NCBI RefSeq assembly: GCF_046058945.1
Contig: NZ_CP175511.1
Location: 1,736,001-1,800,000 of the forward strand
DNA: 64,000 nucleotides
Direction: 5' to 3'
Source: Brochothrix campestris
GTDB lineage: Bacteria; Bacillota; Bacilli; Lactobacillales; Listeriaceae
Positions 1 through 8,093 of this stretch are shown one piece after another (position 1 is the stretch's first letter; each line of letters starts with the position of its first letter). The notes under the pieces were generated by a model. It was not told the DNA's origin, did no database searches, and worked only from the letters and a program-made list of their open reading frames with translations. Made by a program: the position numbers and the translations under genes.

Positions 1-3
1 CGT

Positions 4-12
4 ATCTCCTTT
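4..12 (-). promoter_or_regulatory. ribosome binding site of a gene lying beyond the window start
   Basis: Read on the minus strand the first 15 bases contain AAAGGAGAT just before the window edge. This is a good Shine-Dalgarno sequence for a minus-strand gene starting outside the window. In related genomes resE, the ResD sensor kinase, follows resD, so resE is the likely owner; that is inference. Confidence 0.4.
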
Positions 13-22
13 CACTTGAAAG

Positions 23-56
23 AAAAAACGTCTCGCCTGATAAGTCAGAACGAGAC
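23..56 (-). terminator. intrinsic terminator after resD
   Basis: On the minus strand a GTCTCG / CGAGAC stem with an inner CTGA / TCAG stem is followed by a run of T. It lies 20 bases after the resD stop codon, between resD and the presumed next gene. Confidence 0.7.
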
Positions 57-75
57 AGCTATTTTCTTATTGAGA

Positions 76-798
76 TTAATCTCTGCTTTCAAATTTATAC
101 CCGATACCCCAAACAGTTACAATCATCTTCGATACTTCCTCAGAATGTTTGTACAGTTTTTCACGCAGACGTTTAATGTGGGTGTCGACTGTTCGTAAAT
201 CACCGAAGTAATCATACTGCCACACTTCTTTTAATAACTGCTCACGTTCAAATACTTTATTCGGTGCCTTCGCTAAGAAAATCAAGAGATCATATTCTTT
301 CGGTGTTAAGCTCACGACATTGTTAGCAACCGTCACGCGATGTGCATCGTTATCGATGTATAACTCGTGATACACAACTACGTCACTGTTTTCTGAACCC
401 ATCGTTTGTTTCGGATTTTCATTGACACGACGCAAGAGCGATTTCACACGCAACACAATTTCACGTGGGCTAAACGGTTTCGCGACATAGTCATCCGCAC
501 CTGTATTAAAGCCATCAATGACGTTAACTTCTTCAGCTTTGGCAGTCAGTAATATTACGGGTGTCTTTTTGACTTGTCGAAGCTCTTTTAGGACTTCGAG
601 GCCATCTTTTCCAGGCATCATAATATCTAATAAAATGAGATCATATTCATTGTTTAAGGCTAACTCTAACGCAGTGATACCGTTATCGGCTTGTTCAACT
701 TGATAGTTTTCGCGCTCTAAGTACATCGCTAATAACCGTCTAATTCTATCCTCATCATCAACTACTAATACTTTTATATTATTTTCAACTGTTTCCAC
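76..798 (-). CDS. resD: DNA-binding response regulator ResD
   Basis: Two-component response regulator of the OmpR/PhoB class, 240 residues. An N-terminal receiver domain (about residues 9-122) has the acidic pair DDE, the phospho-acceptor Asp in LILLDIMMPG and the conserved Lys in KPF. A C-terminal winged helix (about 140-237) ends with the typical RTVDTHIKRLREKL recognition region. ResD controls respiration and low-oxygen genes. The start is GTG, seven bases after a GGGGG ribosome binding site. It lies after rluB as in Listeria and Bacillus. The partner kinase is not in the window. The family is certain; the ResD identity rests on sequence and neighbours. Confidence 0.9.
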   Translation of the reverse strand: METVENNIKVLVVDDEDRIRRLLAMYLERENYQVEQADNGITALELALNNEYDLILLDIMMPGKDGLEVLKELRQVKKTPVILLTAKAEEVNVIDGFNTGADDYVAKPFSPREIVLRVKSLLRRVNENPKQTMGSENSDVVVYHELYIDNDAHRVTVANNVVSLTPKEYDLLIFLAKAPNKVFEREQLLKEVWQYDYFGDLRTVDTHIKRLREKLYKHSEEVSKMIVTVWGIGYKFESRD

Positions 799-816
799 AC
801 AAATGCCCCCTGAAAT

Positions 817-1548
817 TTATTGATGTTTACCTGTCATTGCTAGTGCATACATTTGCTTCACTTCATGGACTGATAATTCACGCCATTCGCCGGGCGAAAG
901 ATTACCGAGTACAAGTGTGCCATATTGTTCACGTTTTAATTTTTGAACGGGATGACCAACGGCTTCGAACATTTTACGCACTTGGTGATTACGGCCTTCA
1001 TGAATGGTCAATTCAACAATGGCTTTATCTTTGCCTTTATCGCCTGAGATAAAGTGTGCTTTCGCTTTTGCTGTTTTACGACCATCGATTCTCACACCGT
1101 CTTGTAGTTGTTTAATTGTTTCACGTGTCGGCAAGCCTTTGACACGGGCAACATACGTTTTTTCAACTTTGAATTTAGGATGCATTAACATGTTCGCAAA
1201 TTCACCGTCATTGGTTAACACAATTAAACCAGATGTATCATAGTCTAAACGGCCAACAGGATACACACGTTCGGGAATCATCTCAAAGAAGTCGGTGACA
1301 ACTTTACGTTTTTTATCATCTGAAGAAGCTGATAAAACACCGCGTGGTTTGTATAACACAAAGTAACGGTTTTCTTCTTTTGATAACGGCACACCATTCA
1401 CTTCAACTTTGTCGCTTGGTGATACTTTAATGCCTTGTTCGCGTACTGTTTTACCGTTGACAGTCACACGGCCATTGGTAATTAATTCTTCTGCCTTACG
1501 TCGCGAGCTAATGCCTGCGTTAGCTATTACTTTTTGTAGTCTTTCCAT
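817..1548 (-). CDS. rluB: 23S rRNA pseudouridine synthase RluB
   Basis: Isomerises uridine in helix 89 of 23S rRNA to pseudouridine. It has an N-terminal S4 RNA-binding domain (MERLQKVIANAGISSRRKAEE onward) and the catalytic motif GRLDYDTSGL with its Asp, followed by LTNDGEFAN. The length of about 243 residues is normal. I prefer the ATG at 1548 because AAAGGA lies 10 bases upstream; an in-frame GTG at 1557 sits too close to that site. The start overlaps the end of scpB, so the two are translationally linked. Confidence 0.93.
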   Translation of the reverse strand: MERLQKVIANAGISSRRKAEELITNGRVTVNGKTVREQGIKVSPSDKVEVNGVPLSKEENRYFVLYKPRGVLSASSDDKKRKVVTDFFEMIPERVYPVGRLDYDTSGLIVLTNDGEFANMLMHPKFKVEKTYVARVKGLPTRETIKQLQDGVRIDGRKTAKAKAHFISGDKGKDKAIVELTIHEGRNHQVRKMFEAVGHPVQKLKREQYGTLVLGNLSPGEWRELSVHEVKQMYALAMTGKHQ

Positions 1549-2146
1549 CTTCAACACGTCCTTTTATAGTCGTATCTTGAAACGTTTTAAAAAATAAGTC
1601 CATTTCTTCCTGGAGTTTATCGTTTTCCCATTCTTCAGATACATCGGGTAATTCATTTAAATTGGCTAAGCCAAAATAATCCAAAAATTCTTTTGTCGTT
1701 ACATACAAGCGAGCACGCCCTACTTTTTCAGAGCGTCCCTTATCGGTAATCAGGCCTCTTGACACTAAGGTTCTCACAGGCCCATCCGCACTAACACCAC
1801 GAATTTCTTCAATTTCAATTCGGGTGACTGGTTGTTTATAGGCGATAATCGCCAACGTTTCTAACGACGCTTGCGTCAATGCAGAGGCATGAGGGCTATC
1901 CACTAGTTTCTGCAAGTAATCCGCATACTGCGCCTTAGTTGTTAATTGGTAACTGTTCGCTAACTCAATTAACTGAATGCCGGAACTGTCATCCGACTGA
2001 TATTTCAATCGTAAATTTTCAAGCACTTCTAACAGCACATCGCGTTGAATCGTCATCACTTCACTGAGTTGTTTTAATGATAAACCATCATCACCTGCAG
2101 CAAACAAGAGACTTTCAACAATTGCCTGTTCGTTTTTGAATTTCAT
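1520..2146 (-). CDS. scpB: segregation and condensation protein B
   Basis: ScpB forms the SMC-ScpA-ScpB condensin complex that compacts and segregates the chromosome. The 208 residues hold the two winged-helix domains of the family; the conserved core LETLAIIAYKQPVTRIEIEEIRGV is visible around residues 95-118. The C-terminal tail is acidic and variable. It follows scpA by five bases and overlaps the start of rluB by 29, as in an operon. Confidence 0.94.
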   Translation of the reverse strand: MKFKNEQAIVESLLFAAGDDGLSLKQLSEVMTIQRDVLLEVLENLRLKYQSDDSSGIQLIELANSYQLTTKAQYADYLQKLVDSPHASALTQASLETLAIIAYKQPVTRIEIEEIRGVSADGPVRTLVSRGLITDKGRSEKVGRARLYVTTKEFLDYFGLANLNELPDVSEEWENDKLQEEMDLFFKTFQDTTIKGRVEDGKTTKSNS

Positions 2147-2151
2147 TTATG

Positions 2152-2889
2152 TCACTCCCTTAAAGATACCACTAAATCAGTGAAACTGTCAGCCTGTTCA
2201 ACAATAATAAGTTGACGTTTCATTAATTCTAGCAAGGCTAGAAACGAAACGACAAGCATTGAACGACTCGCTGTTTCAAATAAGGTTTCAAACAGAACCG
2301 CTTCTTTACTACCTTTTATTAATTCTATCATATCTGCCATCCGATCTTCTATCGATATCTCTGAACGCGCGACCGTTGTTTGCAATGGCTTCGCCAATTT
2401 CTTACGACGCATCATTTTATGAAAGGCACCGAGTAAATCAGCCATCGTTACGCGTTCTTCATCCTCAGTGACGACAACTGCCTTTTCGACTAATGGTAGC
2501 GGTGCTTTCGTATACAACTGCTGCCGTTCTTTTTCTTTTGTTTTTAAGTCAACCGCGATTTCTTTGAATTTCTTATAAGCAACCAACTGTTCAACTAATT
2601 CTTCACGTGGATCTTCGCCTTCATAACCTTGCTCATCTTCAGCGACCATCACAGGTTTCTGTGGCAGGAGTGTGCGACTTTTAATCGCCAGCAAACTGGC
2701 TGCCATCACGATATAATCACCCGCAACGTCTAATTTCAATTCTTTCATCGTATGAATGTACTCCAAATACTGATCGGTTATTTGTGCAATCGGAATATCA
2801 TAAATGTCAATCTCGAGTTCGCCAATCAGATGGAGCAAGAGATCGAGTGGGCCTTCAAACACGGCTGTTTTAAATGTTATTTCTGTCAT
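2152..2889 (-). CDS. scpA: segregation and condensation protein A
   Basis: Kleisin subunit that bridges the SMC heads and binds ScpB. The N-terminal signature FEGPLDLLLHLI and the following ELEIDIYDIPIAQITDQYLEYI are typical, and the C-terminal helices match the family. I start it at the ATG at 2889, preceded by GAGGTGAGTAAG. An upstream in-frame extension to 2916 would overlap the end of lysA and has no ribosome site. Length is about 245 residues, as expected. Confidence 0.94.
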   Translation of the reverse strand: MTEITFKTAVFEGPLDLLLHLIGELEIDIYDIPIAQITDQYLEYIHTMKELKLDVAGDYIVMAASLLAIKSRTLLPQKPVMVAEDEQGYEGEDPREELVEQLVAYKKFKEIAVDLKTKEKERQQLYTKAPLPLVEKAVVVTEDEERVTMADLLGAFHKMMRRKKLAKPLQTTVARSEISIEDRMADMIELIKGSKEAVLFETLFETASRSMLVVSFLALLELMKRQLIIVEQADSFTDLVVSLRE

Positions 2890-2890
2890 C

Positions 2891-4207
2891 TTACTCACCT
2901 CTAAGCTGTAAATCATTGCGGACTAAGTCGGCAAACGATTCTCGTTTAACAACCAGTCGGTGTTGCCCATCAGCGACAAACACTACCGCGGCACGGGGCA
3001 CACGATTATAGTTGCTGGCCATTGAATAACCATATGCTCCCGTGCTAAACATTGCTAACACATCGCCAGCGACTGGTTGAGGTAACTGTGCGTCCCAAAT
3101 GAGCATGTCACCTGATTCACAATATTTACCAGCAATCGACACGGTTGTATCGGCTGGTTCGTTCATGCGGTTGGCTAAGGCTGCGCTGTATTTTGCTTCA
3201 TATAAAGCAGGTCGAATATTATCACCCATGCCACCATCGACGGCAACGTATTGACGGATACCCGGTACTTTTTTTGATGAACCGACAGTATACAAGGTTG
3301 TGCCTGCCTCACCTACAAGGGAACGTCCTGGTTCGATCCAAATTTCGGGCAGGTCAAGTCCGAGTGCCGCTGTTTGCTGTTTCACCGCTTGAATGATATG
3401 ACGAACGTACGTTTCTGGTGCTAATGGCTCATCTTCGTCGGTATAGTGAATCCCGAAGCCACCACCTAAGTTCAACACATCAACAGTATAATTTAACGTC
3501 ATTTGCCATTCTGCCATTTTAGTAATGATGCGATCAGCCGCCGTGATAAAACCATCCATCTCAAAAATTTGGGAACCGATGTGGCAATGAATCCCTTTAT
3601 GGTTAATGTGTGCCTTCGTTTGCAACAATTGAATCGCTGCTTCAGTCTGCCCATTTAATAAACCAAAACCAAATTTAGAATCATCTTGCCCGGTTGTAAT
3701 AAATTCATGTGTGTGTGCTTCTACACCTGGTGTGACACGTATCAGCGCATTAACCGTTGCACTCATTTCTGACGCCAACCGATTGAGCAATTCGATTTCA
3801 TCAAAATTGTCAATCACATAGCAACCGACCTGTTCGCTAATGGCGTAACGTAGTTCTGCTTCCGTTTTGTTGTTGCCATGAAAATGGATTCGTTCAGCTG
3901 GAAATCCGGCTTGAACAGCTGTGTACAACTCTCCTGCCGAAACAACATCTAACGACAATCCTTCTTCGTGCATCAATTGATACATCGCTACCGTCGCAAA
4001 TGCCTTGCTGGCATAAGCAACCTGTGCCTTGACTTGTTCGGTTGCAAACGTCTCTTTAAACGCCTGCGCACGGTTGCGCACAAAGGAGGTGTCATAGACA
4101 TACAACGGGGTGCCATATGTCTGTGCTAATGTAACGGCATCGACTCCGCCGATTTGAAGATGCTGTTGTTGATTGATTTGGCTTGTGCCATGTAACTTGA
4201 TTTCCAA
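2891..4207 (-). CDS. lysA: diaminopimelate decarboxylase
   Basis: PLP-dependent fold-III decarboxylase that converts meso-diaminopimelate to lysine, the last step of lysine synthesis. The PLP lysine is in VAYASKAF (about residue 67), the glycine-rich phosphate loop is LNLGGGFGIHY, and the C-terminal half carries YCESGDMLIWD with the active-site Cys and GAYGYSMASNYN. The 438 residues match the usual size. It precedes scpA without a gap, as in Listeria. No lysine riboswitch was seen in the 19 bases separating it from punA. Confidence 0.95.
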   Translation of the reverse strand: MEIKLHGTSQINQQQHLQIGGVDAVTLAQTYGTPLYVYDTSFVRNRAQAFKETFATEQVKAQVAYASKAFATVAMYQLMHEEGLSLDVVSAGELYTAVQAGFPAERIHFHGNNKTEAELRYAISEQVGCYVIDNFDEIELLNRLASEMSATVNALIRVTPGVEAHTHEFITTGQDDSKFGFGLLNGQTEAAIQLLQTKAHINHKGIHCHIGSQIFEMDGFITAADRIITKMAEWQMTLNYTVDVLNLGGGFGIHYTDEDEPLAPETYVRHIIQAVKQQTAALGLDLPEIWIEPGRSLVGEAGTTLYTVGSSKKVPGIRQYVAVDGGMGDNIRPALYEAKYSAALANRMNEPADTTVSIAGKYCESGDMLIWDAQLPQPVAGDVLAMFSTGAYGYSMASNYNRVPRAAVVFVADGQHRLVVKRESFADLVRNDLQLRGE

Positions 4208-4226
4208 CTAAATGTCCCCTTTCTGA

Positions 4227-5042
4227 TTAAATTGTTGCGATAATATCTTCCATGTACGCTAAAAATTCATCTTGAACGCGATTGCTCACTTCAATTACCT
4301 CAGCATGATTAAGTGGCTGATCTAAAATGCCTGCCGCCAAGTTCGTAATGCATGAAATTCCTAGCACAGGAATTGACATGTGTGCTGCCACAATCACTTC
4401 TGAGACAGTTGACATCCCGACTGCTGATGCTCCCATACCACGCATCATATGAATTTCAGCACCGGTTTCATAAGCTGGTCCGGTTAAGCCTAAGTACACG
4501 CCTTCTTTAACATTGGCTAAACCTAATTTCGTCGCTGATTGACGGGCAATCGCTAACAGCTCTTTATCAAAGACGGTTGTCATGTCAGGGAAGCGCGGTC
4601 CAAAGCGTTCATCATTTTTACCGATTAACGGACTTGTACCGGTGAAATTAATTTGATCAGTTAGCAACATTAACGTGCCTGGTAAAAACGTTTCGTTAAT
4701 CCCACCTGCTGCGTTAGTGACAATCATCTTTTCAACACCAAGTAATTTCATCACACGTACGGGGAAGGTCACTTGTTGCATCGTATAGCCTTCATAAAAG
4801 TGGAAACGCCCTTGCATTGCCACAACTGTCTTACCTTGCAATTCACCAATCACTAATTGCCCAGCATGTCCTTCGACCGTTGATACAGGGAAGTAAGGAA
4901 TCTCTTCATATGGAATCACAACCGGATTGTTAATTTTATCCGCTAAAACACCTAAACCTGATCCTAAAATAAGACCGACCGTCGGTAATGTTGCGACCTT
5001 GCTTGCAATATAGTTTTTTGATTCTAAAGCTTTTTCATACAT
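4227..5042 (-). CDS. punA: purine nucleoside phosphorylase
   Basis: Trimeric purine nucleoside phosphorylase that splits inosine and guanosine into base and ribose-1-phosphate. The phosphate-binding LILGSGLG near the N-terminus, the HAGQLVIGELQGKTVVAMQGRFHFYEG-type stretch, the TNAAGG motif and the purine-binding Glu/Asn region (MSTVSEV, CITNLAAG) are all present. Length 271 is normal. In Listeria deoB (phosphopentomutase) lies between this gene and xerD; here xerD is only 29 bases upstream. Confidence 0.93.
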   Translation of the reverse strand: MYEKALESKNYIASKVATLPTVGLILGSGLGVLADKINNPVVIPYEEIPYFPVSTVEGHAGQLVIGELQGKTVVAMQGRFHFYEGYTMQQVTFPVRVMKLLGVEKMIVTNAAGGINETFLPGTLMLLTDQINFTGTSPLIGKNDERFGPRFPDMTTVFDKELLAIARQSATKLGLANVKEGVYLGLTGPAYETGAEIHMMRGMGASAVGMSTVSEVIVAAHMSIPVLGISCITNLAAGILDQPLNHAEVIEVSNRVQDEFLAYMEDIIATI

Positions 5043-5071
5043 AGTAATATCTCCTTTGAAGTGATTTATTT

Positions 5072-5965
5072 TTAAGCTCTGGGATGGAACTGTTGATAAA
5101 CATCAGCCAAACGATTTTTTGTTACGTGTGTATAAATTTGCGTTGTTGCAATGTCAGAATGTCCGAGTAGTTCTTGCACAGACCGTAAATCCGCTCCATT
5201 TTCGAGTAAATGAGTTGCAAACGAGTGTCGGAGGGTGTGCGGTGTGATTTCCTTACTAATACCCGCTTTAAGTGTTAATTTCTTTAAATTTTTCCAAAAA
5301 CCTTGTCGTGTCATTGGTTGACCGTGAAAATTCAAAAAGACAGTATCGTTTTTATATTTTTCACGGGTGAGCTGTGGGCGTGAGTCTGCTAAGTAGGTCG
5401 TCAACACGTGACTCGCTGTTTCACCTAATGGAATAATCCGTTCTTTATGCCCTTTACCTAATGTTTGGATGAAGCCCATATTCAGATGTAAATCAGATAA
5501 TGTTAAGGTGATTAATTCTGATACACGTAATCCTGTTGCATACAATAACTCTAACATCGCGGCATCTCGTAAACCGAGCACGCTCGTTTTGTCAGGGGTT
5601 TCAAGTAATGCAGCAACCTCATCAATATGAAGAATATCAGGTAAGTGTTGGGCTTGCTTCGGAGTGGCTATTTGTGTTGTTGGATCATTCGTCGCCTTCT
5701 GTTCGATTAACAAGAAATGGTGAAACGAACGAATTGATGCCATGTAACGAGCGACCGATCGCGCTGATTTCCCTGTGGTTTTCATCAATGCCATGAAACC
5801 GACAATATCCTCACGTGTAATATCCGCTAACTTCGTCAGTTGACGATGTTCACGTAAATACGTCAAATATGCGGTCAAATCGCGTTGATAAGCTTGCATC
5901 GTATTGTCAGACAACCCTTTTTCGACACGAATATAATGTAAAAAATCTTCAATACTCGTTTTCAT
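5072..5965 (-). CDS. xerD: site-specific tyrosine recombinase XerD
   Basis: Tyrosine recombinase that with XerC resolves chromosome dimers at dif. An N-terminal SAM-like core-binding domain (about residues 1-85) is followed by the catalytic domain with Arg in ATGLRVSEL, HTLRHSFATHLL (His-x-x-Arg), LGHSDIATTQIYTHV with the second His and the nucleophilic Tyr. I chose the ATG at 5965, nine bases after AAGGAGGGG; a TTG two codons upstream is also in frame. It is in chromosomal housekeeping context, not beside a mobile element. Confidence 0.93.
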   Translation of the reverse strand: MKTSIEDFLHYIRVEKGLSDNTMQAYQRDLTAYLTYLREHRQLTKLADITREDIVGFMALMKTTGKSARSVARYMASIRSFHHFLLIEQKATNDPTTQIATPKQAQHLPDILHIDEVAALLETPDKTSVLGLRDAAMLELLYATGLRVSELITLTLSDLHLNMGFIQTLGKGHKERIIPLGETASHVLTTYLADSRPQLTREKYKNDTVFLNFHGQPMTRQGFWKNLKKLTLKAGISKEITPHTLRHSFATHLLENGADLRSVQELLGHSDIATTQIYTHVTKNRLADVYQQFHPRA

Positions 5966-6076
5966 CAACAACTACCCCTCCTTACCTCACATAATTAATC
6001 TAATTCATTATATCATAAAAGCGGAAGAAGCCCTATATCTTCGTTGTTTTAAGACGATTTTATCCGTTTTTTCGCT

Positions 6077-6103
6077 AAAAAAAAGCGCAGCAAATTGCCG
6101 CGA
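6077..6103 (-). terminator. intrinsic terminator after fur
   Basis: Minus-strand hairpin built on GCGGCA / TGCTGC followed by eight T, 10 bases beyond the fur stop codon. Confidence 0.7.
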
Positions 6104-6113
6104 CATGTTTGTG

Positions 6114-6560
6114 CTATTTTTGTTGTTTTTGACAGCTGTCACAAATACCATGAAAAATTAAACGATGGTCTTTAATTAAGAAGTGATATTTAGTCGACAC
6201 CTTTTCTTCGACATCCATTAATAGGTCTTCTTGAATCTCATTGACTTCACCACAATCAAGACAAATTAAATGATGATGGAAATGCTTCGCACCTTCTTGC
6301 CGAATTTCATAGCGCGCCACACCGTCACCAAAATTAATTTTATCTAAAATGTCGAGTTCCGATAACAAATCGAGCGTACGATAAACCGTCGCCAAACCTG
6401 TATCAGGAGCCTTTTCTTTAACGCGTAGGTACACTTCTTCTGCACTCAGATGACTCTTTTCATTTTCAATTAAAACCTGTAAGGTTGCCTCACGTTGAGG
6501 CGTTAATTTGTATTTTTCACGGTGCAACTTTTTTTTAATCGCTTCCATTCTGATTGCCAT
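6114..6560 (-). CDS. fur: ferric uptake regulator Fur
   Basis: Metal-dependent repressor that with Fe(II) binds Fur boxes and shuts iron-uptake genes. The 148 residues show the winged helix (KLTPQREATLQVLIE, GLATVYRTLDLL), the regulatory metal site in HFHHHLICLDC, and the structural zinc CxxC pairs CLDC and CDSC. The sequence is much closer to Bacillus Fur than to PerR or Zur as I remember them, and its place after xerD matches Listeria. The start is supported by a GAGGCGATC ribosome site. Confidence 0.92.
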   Translation of the reverse strand: MAIRMEAIKKKLHREKYKLTPQREATLQVLIENEKSHLSAEEVYLRVKEKAPDTGLATVYRTLDLLSELDILDKINFGDGVARYEIRQEGAKHFHHHLICLDCGEVNEIQEDLLMDVEEKVSTKYHFLIKDHRLIFHGICDSCQKQQK

Positions 6561-6725
6561 ATGATCGCCTCTGATTCCATTGATTATCTCTATCTATTCT
6601 CAATTAGGTGTTCTTAACTTTAAAATAACATATATCCTCCTAATTGTCCATCATCTTATAGAACCTCGGTTTCTTTTAAAAATAGACAGATAATCAGAAG
6701 TATTATCAATTGGAAATAAGCCTTA

Positions 6726-7280
6726 TTAATAATTATTATAATTTAATTCGAAGTGTTGAATCGCATACACTGTCTTTGCATCAACGATTTTACCTTCGCC
6801 AATTAACGCCTTTGCCTCTGTTAATGTTAGAGTGTGTACATTTAAAAATTCATCGACATCCATCGCTAATGGCGCTTCTTGCCTTGCAAGGCCTCGTGCT
6901 TCATAAATATGAATAATTTCATCGGCAAAACCTGGCGCGGTATAAAGTGCGGTCAGCAACTGCCAGTTTGCCGCACGATAGGCGGTTTCTTCTTCGAGTT
7001 CACGCTGAGCTGTGAGCAGATGTTCTATTTCACCTGCATCAATCTTACCTGCTGGTATTTCAAAGATCACGCGATCGATTGGTTTGCGGTACTGTTCGAC
7101 AAATATCATTTTTTTATCGGCTGTAATTGCTAAAATAGCGACCGCACCAGGATGGCGAATGATTTCACGTGTGGCTGTTGCACCGTTAGGTAGGCTGACC
7201 GTATCGATTTGTAAATCAATCATGCGTCCGTTAAACACTTGTTCTGTTGCGATTGTTTTTTCAATTAGCTCTTTCATCAT
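6726..7280 (-). CDS. nudF: ADP-ribose pyrophosphatase, NUDIX family
   Basis: Hydrolyses ADP-ribose to AMP and ribose-5-phosphate. The strand RHPGAVAIL, EIPAGKIDAGE, RELEEET and PGFADEIIHIYEA define the NudF family. The Nudix box is slightly off: eight residues, not seven, lie between the first Glu and REL, and the usual Gly after EET is Ala. Start: an ATG at 7280 or 7277 behind AAAGGGGG; a TTG at 7283 is also in frame. In Listeria a NudF gene lies close to fur as well. Confidence 0.88.
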   Translation of the reverse strand: MMKELIEKTIATEQVFNGRMIDLQIDTVSLPNGATATREIIRHPGAVAILAITADKKMIFVEQYRKPIDRVIFEIPAGKIDAGEIEHLLTAQRELEEETAYRAANWQLLTALYTAPGFADEIIHIYEARGLARQEAPLAMDVDEFLNVHTLTLTEAKALIGEGKIVDAKTVYAIQHFELNYNNY

Positions 7281-7339
7281 CAACGCCCCCTTTTTTTGTC
7301 AGTATATCATACCGAGTAAAGGGTGAAAACTACAACTAA

Positions 7340-7358
7340 CGACTGATACAATCAGTCG
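7340..7358 (+). promoter_or_regulatory. inverted repeat overlapping the putative xpaC-telA promoter
   Basis: CGACTGATACAATCAGTCG has perfect 8-base arms around ACA. The central TACAAT may be a -10 box, with TGAAAA 17 bases upstream as a weak -35. A palindrome over the -10 box about 65 bases before a start codon suggests an operator. The regulator is unknown. Confidence 0.4.
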
Positions 7359-7421
7359 CTAATTATGCTAAGCTTAAACTATCGAAGTAGCAAAACGGTC
7401 ATTTAAAAGGAGTGAACACCA

Positions 7422-8081
7422 ATGAAACTAATTAGCAACATTTTTCGTTTTACGATTACGAGCTGGTATGCAATCACGCTTTTCATCGTCTTATTATTTT
7501 TAACAGAGTTCGACGACGATACATTTATCCCAATTGTTATCCTCACTTTACTCGTTGGTAGCCTCGGCTATTATTTCTCACATAAACAAACGCCCGCACC
7601 ACCTTCTGCTAAAGAACACGGCTTAAGTCGCAAAGACATGCGTTATATTTCTGGTAACTTAGTCGAAGCCCGTAAAAAAATCATTAAATTACAAAAGGCA
7701 GCCTATCGGAATAAAACAATTCCTTGCTTAAAAGGCAAAGACAACACGATTAAAATCATCAAACAACTATATGGGCTTGTCAATCAAACACCTGCCCGTT
7801 TCTTTTCAACAGAAGCCTTCTTCTTCTCCCACTTGGATTCCTTAGTTGAGCTTGTTAGTCGTTACGACTTTCTCCAAGCGCAACCAACAAAAGATACTAA
7901 GATGTTAGCAACCTTGAATGAGACTGAACAGATGATTACCGAAATGGATGGCATCATCCGCAATGATTTAGTAATGTTGCTGCAACAAGATGTCTCATCC
8001 CTTGATTTTGAAGTTGCCGTTGCACAGCAAACGGTTAACAGAGCGCAGAATAAAACGAAACAACCAACCGAATCGAAATAG
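7422..8081 (+). CDS. xpaC: XpaC-family membrane protein
   Basis: The 219-residue protein has two membrane segments near the N-terminus (about residues 8-27 and 32-52), followed by a soluble, helical and charged remainder. Length, layout and the following telA gene match the XpaC family, named for 5-bromo-4-chloroindolyl phosphate hydrolysis in Bacillus; the true biochemical role is not known. A good GGAG site precedes the ATG. It is the first gene of a two-gene plus-strand operon. The family call depends mainly on context and topology. Confidence 0.72.
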   Translation: MKLISNIFRFTITSWYAITLFIVLLFLTEFDDDTFIPIVILTLLVGSLGYYFSHKQTPAPPSAKEHGLSRKDMRYISGNLVEARKKIIKLQKAAYRNKTIPCLKGKDNTIKIIKQLYGLVNQTPARFFSTEAFFFSHLDSLVELVSRYDFLQAQPTKDTKMLATLNETEQMITEMDGIIRNDLVMLLQQDVSSLDFEVAVAQQTVNRAQNKTKQPTESK

Positions 8082-8093
8082 AAAGGCGTAGAT

